NCBI GenBank assembly: GCA_023634235.1
Contig: JAMKCF010000011.1
Span: forward strand, 638,001 to 702,000
Source of the DNA: Pisaster brevispinus
Lineage: Eukaryota; Echinodermata; Asteroidea; Forcipulatida; Asteriidae
DNA length: 64,000 nucleotides
Reading direction: 5' to 3'
Made by a program: the position numbers and the translations under genes. Numbering within the stretch: the stretch's first letter is position 1; the number at the start of each line of letters is the position of its first letter. The notes below the pieces were generated by a model. That model had not been told where the DNA came from. It did no database searches and worked only from the letters and a program-made list of their open reading frames with translations. Shown in pieces: positions 1-11,900 of the stretch.

Positions 1-2790
1 GGGTGGTCTTTTTTACAAATTTCTCTCTGAGTCGTCTGTAAAGATGAACAAATAATGTAATATTTGAAACTGGTATTTTTGCGTCACATTTTGTTTAAGA
101 TGGTTACATGGACCTACTTGAGGTTGATGGCGGTTTTTTCAGTTTCTTTTTTTTGGGGGTGGTGTCGGTAGTAACTAAAAAGTTCCACTGAGTAATGACA
201 TTTGCACAGTTTGGGTGTATTTAACTAAAAACTAAAAGGGTGTGGTATGTGGATGATTATACTCTTTCAAAAAAACCACAAGTGCTTTGTGTTTAGTGCC
301 TCATGTGAAAATGGTCCTTCGACGGTTGTTTAAAATCCCATGTAAAAACCAACCCCCATTGACTCCATTTGGTGTTGTTGGTGTAAGCCTAACGAGCGTA
401 GGCTGGAAATATCAAAAGAATGTTCCACTTGATCGATCGTTTTGTTACTTCACATCATGTTAGATTTAAAGGCATTGTAAAATGACCGGGGGAAAAATTT
501 GAGATTATGATTACATTACTGATTGCTATTTATTTCTGCTTTGTTTTTATTTACACCACGTTTATGCATGAACTAAATTTCTTAAAATCTTCAACCAAAA
601 GGGTTACTTCATCCGCGGATGTAACATGCCTTTTCTCTTTATCATTGGCGTTTTATAACGGTTTCACATTGTAATTTTAATGGTTTTCTAGTCTGTTTAA
701 TTTCTGTTTATTTAATTTTATTTTATTTTATTTTATTTTATTTTATTTTATTTTATTTTATTTTATTTTATTTTATTTTATTTTATTTTATTTTATTTTA
801 TTTTATTTTATTTTATTTTATTTTATTTTATTTTATTTTATTTTATTTTATTTTATTTTATTTTATTTTATTTTATTTTATTTTATTTTATTTTATTTTA
901 TTTTATTTTATTTTATTTTATTTTTTATTTTATTGTTTTCTTCTTTTGTTTAATGTTTGTTGAGTGTTGTTTTTTGGGTTGTTTGTTTGTTTGTCTGGGA
1001 GGGGGTTTGGGGGTGGTTTATTCTCATTTGTTGTCTAGGCCGTGTTTGTTTTTTGCGTTTTGGCTGTTTTAAACAAGCTTTGGCTCATTCAACAGCCTAC
1101 TTTCCCCTATTGTTTTTTTTACAAAGGCCTAGATGAGTTGTTTTTATTACTGCTGTCGTAGCTACTTCTTAATATATATATATATATATACATTCTCTGA
1201 ATTGAATTGAACTGACTTGAATTGAAAATTCAATGCAGAATATTGCCTTTAAATCGATACGCTTGGGTGCTTCGGGTTCCGAAGGGAATAACAACACAAC
1301 AAAAGAAAGCAGTAAACGGCAATTGAAACACGCATTCTCAATCCAGACGGGTCCGGTACCTGACGTGCGTAGACATGAAGCATCGACTTTAGGACAATTT
1401 ATACTGCAAAACTTAAACTTAAACAACATAAACGGGTAAGTTCGTTAATTTACTCCAATGTTGATTAGTAAAGTGGAAGTTGGGGAAAATTTCCGTATCC
1501 TGCCACCACTTTTTCATTCATTTTCACCCAAAGGAATATCTCATTTGAGTAAATTAGATTTTAAACAATTTTATTCTAAGTGGTGGCTGGATACGGACAT
1601 TTTCCCGGAAGTTGTATTTTCTATGTTGGTATTACTGTCATACGAGCGAGCGATCTTTCCTCCGTGTACGTGAAACGATAGGCCTACAGCCGGTGTACAC
1701 CAACACTTTGGCATTGTAGGCGTACCGTTGCAGTTGATATTCAATCAGAAATAGAGATCTCTGTTAATAACAGAGATATTAATGTTAGAGACATTTCTAC
1801 TAAAAAGGATGTAGTACTGCATGATGGGAACGATTGTCTGCTGTCGGCGTAATGCGCACACCACAACGTGTACACGCACAATGACATAAAGCATGGAGTC
1901 TCCATGGATAATGTAAACGATCTCTCGAAAACCAAAGTCAGAAGAATGTTGCGATCGAGCCCTTCTTTGAACACAGGGCAAAACAAATGACAATACATTC
2001 GATTCTTTCGTAAACAGTAAGAGGTGATTGGGGTTATTGGGTCAGGGGGAATGGTCCATGCAATGCGCTTGTGTATACGTCAGCTCATCCCAGCGCCTTT
2101 GGATGGGGCGTTGTTGGGACCAAGCGCAGTGACAAAATACGAATTAAATTGTTACAGGACTAGGAGGCCTGCTTTCAATTCTTATTTTTGCCCTTGCCAT
2201 TTTGTTTTGGTCTGGTGTATATTTTGATACATATATACGGTGTCATTTTAGAAGTGTGATTAAAAGTATGTACCGTTTGGTTGTGCTAAAGTTTTGATTT
2301 GCCTTGAATTTTTGTAACAAAATTGTTAAAGTTTTATACCCCCCCCCCCCTCGCCATTCGGGAGTCACATTGCACCTCAATAGTCACACTGCGTCACAAA
2401 TGCGCACTACACTATACAACACACGGGTCGTTGCCACCCCCACCCGCACCCCCACCCGCCCCCCCCCCCGAAAAAAAATTTATCCGTTTATTCAGTCCTC
2501 AATAGGTGAGTCTTCAGGGAAGTTTTAAACAAAGCTAGTGATGGAGAAAGTTGACTATGATCGGATAGATTGTTCCATAATGAAGGGACAGCAGAAGTAA
2601 ACCAGTCTTCCACCCCACGATGCTTTGACCAGGGGTTTCCTTAATAAAGATATTAGAATGTTGTAACCAAGATTATTGTGATGATGACGTCAGGTTAATT
2701 GGGTCAACAGGCATTCATTTGGTTTCTATTACAGCATTATTCATTTTCGTATACTTTCCTTCAAAGCTCGTGTAACCAAGCTGATTGGAC
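1..2790. other. Upstream non-coding stretch before the Sema gene
   Basis: I see no supported gene here. The open frames at 1169-1998 and 2024-2505 are short, lack recognisable domains and sit in AT-rich or C-rich low-complexity sequence. The stretch holds a very long TTTTA microsatellite, a short TA run near 1172-1191, and C-rich tracts at 2340-2470. The 5' UTR and promoter of the Sema gene should lie toward the right end, but I see no decisive core-promoter motif. Confidence 0.6.
711..932. repeat. (TTTTA)n pentanucleotide microsatellite
   Basis: An almost perfect run of the 5-bp unit tttta, over 40 copies, with one interruption near its right end (about 921-927). The near-perfect copies suggest a young, length-variable locus. 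Confidence 0.98.
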
Positions 2791-2959
2791 ATGTATCCAT
2801 CTGTAATCGGGATAGTATCGTCGAAGCAGCGCCATCCGCGGTCAACATGGCTGGCACTTTGCGCTGTCTTGATCAACTTATTGTGCGTTTGCCAATCTCA
2901 AAATGAACTCCTTCTTCGTACGGTTGCCTACCCATATCCATTGAGCTTCAACATCCGTG
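2791..2959 (+). CDS. Sema gene exon 1: start codon and signal peptide
   Basis: Encodes the first 56 residues plus one base. A basic stretch (KQRHPRS) precedes the hydrophobic core and then SQNELL, as in a secretory signal. The exon ends at 'catccgtg|gtaaga' and its leftover G joins AG of exon 2 to make GAG (Glu). The next exon is 2.57 kb away. Confidence 0.85.
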
Positions 2960-5900
2960 GTAAGACAATTTTGTACTGGTTCAAATTCTCAAAGAACTAA
3001 GTTTTGTGTGCTCAATCTCAGTTGCTAAGCAAAGTGTCAATACAAGTGACTGTGTGGCAATATTGACAACTTATCTTAAAGATGAATCTTAAGGCCATGT
3101 CACAAGAGGCAATTTACAGGCAAGCAGTTCCAAGCGATCTCCAATAAGAAAAATCCATTCACATTTCAGTTTCCTCGTTATTTTCCTGGGAATAGTGAGT
3201 TCCAGCTAAAAGGATGTCTCTTGTGCTGTCCAGGTGTTCCTTGTGCGTGCAGTGCAGTTGGTTGCTAAAGTTGCCTGAAAAAATTGCCATGTGTGACAAT
3301 GCCTTTGGTCTTGTGAACTAGTGTCCAACTTGATGTATGAATCAGACTGGTCCCCTGCCCAGCCGATGGGAGGAAACTTTGGACTCGATACATACTTGCA
3401 TGAGTATGACCATTGACTTCTGTAAAATTTCAAACACTATGGTCTAACTGACAATATCTCAATAGCAATAAGACCTCAGTTAGTAAGTTTATTTAAACAT
3501 TTTTAACAAAAATGTTCATATACCGTTTTGTTTGTTTGGGGTTTTTTTTCTCTCTCTCTAACACCCGGTTCAGACAGGCGCTCCAGAGCCGTTCCAAACG
3601 ACTGCAACAGTCGATCTTTCGACTTCTGGAGCATCCAGTCGACCCTGCTAACTGTTTCAGACGTCGAACCTTTCATGTACTTAATCCAATAATTTGGTTC
3701 AGCGCGACTCTAGAGCGCCTGTCTTAACCGGGTGTTAAGCTTCTTCATTATTCCAATACCTATGTTGGAAAAATACAACAAGTTATATATAAAAATAAAT
3801 AAATAAATAAATAGTTTTAAAAAGATATAATTTGTGAGGCAGATAGGAGAATATTTGGGGGAATTATACCTTCTCTGATGTACAAGTATTGAATTTGTGA
3901 CAAAATCTGTGTATCTAGGCCCACCAATTTCGGGAGAAAGATATTTAGCTAGGGCCATCACAGATTTGTCCATTGAAAAAAAAAGTTAAGAATGAGAAGC
4001 AATTTTCAATATTATCAAAAATGGATGCCATTGCTAGTTATTCTTCCATTTTTTTTTTCAAAGGAAATTGCCTAGGATGGCACTGTAGCCCAATATAATT
4101 TTCATGACATATAGGCTGCTCTGAATGTGTGGCGAATCTACGGTGGCTCATATTCACCGATTCCTCATGTTTTACGGCGATCTCCGCCACATTGTGTTAT
4201 AAAGTACCGCAACGCAAATAAATTACACGATATAACGCAATAGAATACAGCGATTTTTTTTATAACGCAGTAAAATTGGCGGTATAGTGCAATCAAGTAC
4301 GGCGATATATATTGCATTATTCCGGGAATATATTTAACGCAATAGTATGGCGATATAATGCAACAATACGGCGCTATATAATGCAATATTACGGCCATAT
4401 GCTACACATTAGTACAGGGATATATTTAACGCAATAGTACGGCAATATGCATTAATACGGGGACATATTTAACGCATTCATAATAGGGATATAACTTAAG
4501 GTAATAGAAGAACGATGTAAGGGCGATATAACGCAACAGTACGGCGATATACACATAGTGGACCAGCAATGAAGGAACTAGGTTCCTTCTTCTGGTCACT
4601 CAAAGCCCCCGAGGGACATTGAGTGACCAACAGAGGGAACTAGGTTCTTCTTCTGGTCACTCACACGCCCAAGGAGGGATAGACGTGCATTAGAGACCGA
4701 ATTATGCCATGTGTGTACCTCAGTCTAAACTATGAAATAAGAAAACAAACTTATCAGTGTGTGTAGTGTTTTTTGTGTTGTTTTTTTTACTAAACTGTTT
4801 TAATTCAACAGCTTACTCATGAGCAATTAAATCATAGGCAATTAAACAATTAAAGAAACGCTTTTAGTTTCCCCAGATTCAGTGTTTTAGTTGCTACGTT
4901 CACTGTTCACATCATCAGAAAGGGCGCTGAAAACCAGTAAAATAGTTAAATATTTTGCCCGCTTTAGGAACCATACTTCCCGCAAATTACACGTGCGGTG
5001 TTTTGACGCGCGTCTTGCTCACGGTGGCGCATATCTCATGCACTAGCCGATATAAGTTAACCCCACGTGACCGTGTTTCAGCCTGCCATATTACAGAACT
5101 AGCAAAAGGTGTGTTATAAACGCATAGTACGGGGATCATCGCGATATGTTGCTATAACGGCGATAAATTTCAATAATGCGGTGATATAACTCCGTTAAAA
5201 AAAATAGTTCTCTCTAGGTATTATGAGCCACCGTTCAATATATAATTATGTATACATCAAGCGTAGACCTGAGAAAAAACATATACATGTCAATCGTGTA
5301 CAAGATCTCATTTTAAGACATTCTTTATACTTCTACACGTCTATAAAATATTTTCTTGAAAAAGATAAAACATTTGTTTTCCTCTGCCCCTACAAGTGAC
5401 AATATTTCAGACAAAAATGTACTACTGAGGGATTGATGCTGGTGTGAACTCTATGACCAGGAAGCTTTCAGACTGAAACTATCATAAATAGTTATCTCTA
5501 TAATTCGCAATCATATTACTTTGTTTTTAACAGAGATCGACGGATCATCCATGACCGATGTATCGTCAACAACTGACGGCAATTTATACCGCACTCTGAC
5601 GTTGCACGATGGAAAACTTTTCGTTGGCGGGAGATCGCAGCTGTTTTTGGTCACAACTGAAGATCTTTCACAAGTTGTAAGACTCGGCAACAACAAAATA
5701 TAGAAAATTTAAACATTTTTTGTCTTTACAAAATACACTAAAATCCTCTTGGGTTAGAATTCGCCCGGATTCCGGGTCTCGGGGCCTGACCATTTCTGAC
5801 CTGGAAAAGGGTCAGCTTGATCTGGAAAGTGGTATAAAAATGGGATTTTGCGTAAGTTTGATCCATTTCTGGGTCATTTTGACACAGATTCCGGGACACA

Positions 5901-8900
5901 CTGACCCAGAAATGGATCAGGCCCCACAGGACTCGAATCCGGCCTAATTCTGATCCTGAAAGTTTTAGAGTATAATGTAAATAATTTAAGACTGGTGAAT
6001 TCTGAATTTTTGGCTTGGCATTATTATACTGCCGAAACGTCTCAAAACTCCGAAGTCAGAATTGACTCGGAGGTCAATATCTGGGGTCAGGTTGACCCGG
6101 AAGTGGTCCAATCATGGGATTTGACTCAGATTCTGTGCCAGTTTGACTCATTTACGGGTAATGTTGACATCGAATTCGGGTCATACTGACACAGAAATGG
6201 GTCACGCCCCACGGGACCCGTAAATTTTGACCCGGAAGTTGTTTTCTGAACTTGCACGGCTCATGCAATAGTTGGCATTTCTACCACCAACAAAATGTAG
6301 TGACGTCACTTCTGCTCTCTTACAGATTGGAAATGTAACTGGTTCTTCTGATTCGACGAATCATGTAAGTATATTTGACTATTTTCCGGTCTTGTTATCA
6401 GGGACGCTGCTGCTGTGTCTGAACTGACGGCTTTGGCTATGGCCGACTGAACTGACGGCTTTGGCTATGGCCGACTGAACTGACGGCTTTGGCTATGGCC
6501 GACTGAACTGACGGCTTTGGCTATGGCCGACTGAACTGACGGCTTTGGCTATGGCCGACTGAACTGACGGCTTTGGCTATGGCCGACTGAACTGACGGCT
6601 TTGGCTATGGCCGACTGAACTGACGGCTTTGGCTATGGCCGACTGAACTGACGGCTTTGGCTATGGCCGACTGAACTGACGGCTTTGGCTATGGCCGACT
6701 GAACTGACGGCTTTGGCTATGGTCGACTCGCTGAAAAAGCCATAGAGTAGCCAAAGTCGGCTTAAGTATTCGAACAGCTGCAGTTCGTTCAAAAATATAT
6801 TTTCCCCAAAAAACAAAACAAACCATAAAGTCTCATCCGGTTGATTTGCCAACAAGAATAGATAAATCAAATTGTTCGTTTTTATTATCGAAATTCATTC
6901 CAAATATAATAAAGTACCCATGATTTGAATGTAACCATGATGAAACCAAAGGGGGAAAAATAAAATATCTGTATTCGTTGAACCCGTAGTTGTTTTTCGT
7001 CTCAACGAAGCAAACGGGGGGGGGGGGGGAAACAAAACAAACAAACAGACAAACAAACAAACAAACACTTTATTTTCTGAAACTATTTACATCAAAAACC
7101 AAATTAACGAACAAAGACGTGTGTTTGTAGGTTGATAATTACGTCACAGTTATTCAGCCAATTGGAGATAACTTGTTAGAGTGTGGTACATCATACAGCA
7201 TGAATTTCGGGAGACCATATTGCCGACTACGATCGTCACAAAATGTAAGTTATAACTACTTCACTTCAGAAGAATATGACAATTGTGTATAAGACTTCAA
7301 TCCCGGCCATTCTAGTTTGGTCCCGCCCCAGCCCTGGCCCCCGCCCCTGACCCCTGCCACTGGCCCCCGCCCCTAGACCCCGCCCCTGACCCCTGCACCG
7401 CCCCTGGCCCCGCCCCTGGCCCCCACCCCTTTCCCGGGGGGGGGGGGGGTAACAACATTGAACGGGGGAATGGGGGAGGGTATGTTTATTGTCACGTGGC
7501 CCAATCATTTTGGCCCGGATTGTCAGTAACCCACTGATTTTAAGAAAAGTTTGTGTCACGTGTACTGCATTCGTGTAATAAAGCAATAGCAAGTGTTTTA
7601 TTTGAAAAGAACTAGGCCTAGGGGGCCTACCCAATACGCTGTCATGATTTTGAGAGGGTCTCCAATGTCAAATTCAGTTTTTTTATTCACTTTCAAATAG
7701 ATACTAATCTTGTTACCATGTGGTTTCCAATGTAGATTTCAGCTTCAGGTTCCCCGATGAAACAAGAAGCATACATTACAGCTTTAAAGCCCGATCAAAA
7801 TACCAGCTGGCTACTCGTAAATGGCACAGGTAAACATATCATTTAAACGGAACACTTTAACGAAATAAATGCAAATTTCTACCTCCTTGTTCGCAATTGT
7901 TTTATTAACACACCATACAAAAGACCGTACAAGTCTCGCGCGTATTCGAACACTGAGACCCATTAAGCGCGATTTGTTTCTTTCACGCGTGAAAGCAATA
8001 CAGTTGCAAAGTAGTCCCAAGAATGATCGAATACGCGCAAGACTTGCAGGGTCTATGAACCCACCATTGATCTCTATTAAATTGACAATATCATAGAGAC
8101 CAACTCTAAAAAAAAAAACTCCCCTTTTCGAGTCAAAATCACCTGGAAACTGTTTGATTGTTTGTTTGTCTGTTTGTCTGTCTGTCTTTCTGTCGGGGTG
8201 TTTGTTGGGGTGTTTGTTTGTTTGTTTGGGGTTTGTTTTTTTTGTTTTTTTTGTTGGGGTGTTTGTTTGTTTTTTTGTTTTTTTGTTTTTTTTTAATTTC
8301 GTCGAATTCTGACTCAAAAATTTCAGGTGGGTCCATTTAAAGGGATTTGGTACACGTTTATATCAGGCATAGTGCCACTGACTCAATCGGAAATGCGGCA
8401 ATCAAAACAAGCATGGTGATTCGTCGGAGACTTCAGATCCTATTGTGTGGAGTTTGACCGAATTTCTGAAGGAAATTATTTCTTAAAGATCAACTCTAAC
8501 TAAATTAACATTTTATTTTATTGGGGGTTTATTTGTAAAAAGGTAAACGAACGAATAATGATTACATATAAATGAGTGGAATTCAAAAAAAATTGTGTTA
8601 TGATGTAAAAAAAAAAAACAACAACAACAAACGATGATCAGTGTTACGCTGGGCAAAAACGCCGTTTCGTGCCCTTGAGCGCCTAGGAATCAAAGCCATA
8701 CTGCGGACTCGGGTTTGTTTAACCCCACACAAAGGTGTATTATTACATGCAAAAAGACATGAGTGAAACCCAAATAAGGCTGATCAAACTGTCGGAAAGC
8801 GGCGGTTGGGAACTGCTGGGGACTTTATCATAAAACAGTGAGCTTTGACATCGGACTTTAGTGATACGATTCGGTATCAAGCAATCCTGTACTGTGAAAT

Positions 8901-11900
8901 AGTGTTTATGTATAGTGTATGACACATCACTGTTTTTTGATTGGGGGTGGGGAACAAAATATTTCTATGTCCAACACGCACAATAAAGCTTCTAGAAAAT
9001 TCACCATAAAGGTGTCATGTTTTTGAGAAATCACAGAAAAATGGGTTAAGATTACTGTCAGGATTGTAACCAGTGTTCCTCGTGTACTTCTTTTAATTTC
9101 TTGGAAAACCAATAACAAATTTTTTACAAATTAACGGTGTTCAATCACTGAACCAATCAGGGCCTAATTTAAAATAGCAGCTAAGCACAGCAACATTATG
9201 CTAACCAAATTCAGTTTACCAGCTTTAAGGCCATGTTTAACATTCACCATTTTTGACTGGTAACCTGTACATTTTTGCTGAGCAGAAAACTAATAAGCAA
9301 TTATTTTCTGCTTAAGCACCTCTACGAAATTTAGCCCTCACGTCATACCTTAATTAGTTTGATGAACAAAAAGAGAGGTCACTTTTGAGCGACCGAGGGA
9401 TAGAGACACACAGTGCTTCAAACTGGAATGTTTTTCAATCGAATAACGTTGTTTTTTTTTTATAATGACAACATTTTTGTTTTTGTATATTTTCCCAAGG
9501 TGGTTCAGATTATCATATATATGTAGGTAGTGAATTAGATATAGCCGAACCAAATTTAGCGAAAGCAAGCCTCGAAGTAAACAACCCGGCGTTCACCATT
9601 ACGGCTAACCTGAAATCTTTGAATAGCAGAACATATTTGAATGGTGAGTAAATGTTTGACAATGTGCGGCACCAAAGTGTAGTCCACACCTATAATGTAG
9701 CTCTAGAGACCAAGGGTCAAACTTCATACAGCTGCTTAAGCAGAACATTATGCTTAATAACTTCTTGCTTAGCAAAAATAAACAGGATACCAGTCATAGA
9801 TTATACAAGTGACATGGTATTTTGGCTGGTAACCTTATTCTGGTAAGCATACATTTTGTTGATTTCTCAAAGAGCTGATAGATTATAACTGCAAATCATT
9901 CTTAATTGCTAAGCAAAGTGTGATGTCACAACACAAATAACTACAGTAATAATTGCCAACTCATCTTCAGAGGAATAATAGTACTTTGTGAAATCGAGCC
10001 CTTGGGTCTCCATAACCCTATAGCCTTTTGTCAAGGCGTTCGTGGCTTGGACAGCTTCGTAGAGCTGCGATCCCAGGCGACTGGAAGGGGAGACCACGCA
10101 CGCGAGTGGCGAAGCCACGAGGGCCTTTTCCAACTCGTTTGCGGTTTCTAATGTTTTTCTTTATATCTCTATTTTTGCTACCCTAAGGGGTAGCAACAGT
10201 CCAAACCAATCAGGAGCGGCGGGGGTCAGTGGGTCAGCATACTTTGAAAAATTATGCAGATTAACAAACATAAAAAATGGCGAACGTCTCGTCGCGTGTA
10301 TCATCAGATACGTATTTGCATAAAAGTTATGAATAATGCACGTTTCATACTTCACGAATAAATCGTCCAAAAAAAAAACCGCAAACAACTTGGAAAAGGC
10401 CCTCCACTCGGCTCGCGCGCGTGGTCACACGTTCCAGTCACTCCGCTGTTTACAAAGCTGTCCAAGCCACGAAGGCCTTGACAAAACCCTGGTCCGGTCC
10501 CTTTGCGTATACGCTAGCCTTAAACATCCCTAAAACTGCCATATTCTGGGTCGCAGGAGGAAATAACCCATTTCTGGGGTCAGTATGACCCGGAATATGT
10601 GTCAAAATTACCCGGAACTTGTGTCAAAATGACCCGGAACCTATGTCAAAATGACCCGGAACCTGTGTCAAAATGACCCGGAACCTGTGTCAAAATGACC
10701 CGGAACCTATGTCAAAATGACCCGGAACCTGTGTCCAAATGACCCAGAACCTATGTCAAAATTACCTGGAACCTGTGTCAAAATGACCCAGAACCTATGT
10801 CAAACTAACGCAGATAAAAATCCCATTTTTAACCAGTTTCTGGGTCGTCCTGACCCCAAAATGGGGTCAGGCTTTCCTGGGATCCGGAATCCGGATCAAT
10901 TCTTACCTGGAGTTTCTAGCGTGTATAGAATAGGGTCGGGATTATCTGCTATCCCGTTTCTTCGGGTACGATGTTGGCAAATTGGTCTTCGAAAGGAACC
11001 AACGTCCAGGGCACCATTTCATAGAGCTGCTTCTGCACAAAAAGTAGCTAAGCACAACAAGAATTATGCTTACCAAAATAAGGTCACCAGCCAAACTAGC
11101 ATACCACAGGTACAACTTATGACTGGTATCCTGTTCACTTCTGCTTTAGCAAAAACATTGTAAGCAATATTTCTGCTAAAGCAGTTCTGTGAAATTGGGC
11201 CCAGAAGTCAATTACAAAAGATGTTAAAGGAATACCACAAATTGGATTCAGAAGTATTAGTTTTTATTTTAGTTTATTACAATTATAATGATTTTTGTTT
11301 ACAAATTACTTTTTTGTTTTCGGGGATAACAGTGAAGTTAAAACAAAAATTGATGCATGGCGTTAGCTGAGATATATGGATATGCCCAGGCGTTCAATGT
11401 AACATAGGCCTACATTAATACACCTAGACGAATGTTTCTCGTCAAAATGCTGCTGATCGAAACGTTGAGTTGTAACAAGCCACAACTAAAAAAAAGAAAT
11501 TTAAAAAGTTCTTTGCAAACCACAGTTTCAACGTTCATCCACTATTAGATTGGTCCAGAGAATTGTCTTTTTTTAATGGATGGATTGCACATACATCACT
11601 GACCGCCATCTTTGATTACAAACAATGGAAAAGTGCATGTTGTGTGCGCTCTGCGCACGACTGCGCACGATGGCGGCCAATGCAAGGAGTCTTTATTATA
11701 AATGAAACAAAACATTAATTTTCCCCGGCAGAACCACAATTTGTTGGCGACCCGATTGACTACAATGGACGAATTTACTTCTTCTTTCGTGAATATGCCA
11801 CGGAGCACATAAATGGTGGTAGAATCGTGTTTTCACGAGTTGCCAGAGTTTGCAAGGTAAACAAACCGAGGTGTATTAAATATGTAGGGCCTAATGCCGA

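Noticed and set aside
6421..6728. 28-bp repeats resembling a CRISPR array
   Set aside because: Units are adjacent with no spacers, lie in a eukaryotic intron, and there are no cas genes.
7266..7634. 122-codon minus-strand open frame
   Set aside because: Gly/Arg/Gln-rich low complexity read from a C-rich repeat and G-run; no domain.
7811..8340. Lys/Thr/Asn-rich minus-strand frames (168 and 65 codons)
   Set aside because: Read from T/G-rich 'tttgtttgtctg' low-complexity sequence and the short inverted-repeat element at 7923-8053.
10717..11163. 148-codon plus-strand frame with repeated DPEPM-like words
   Set aside because: A 22-bp tandem array followed by parts of two fold-back elements; not a gene.
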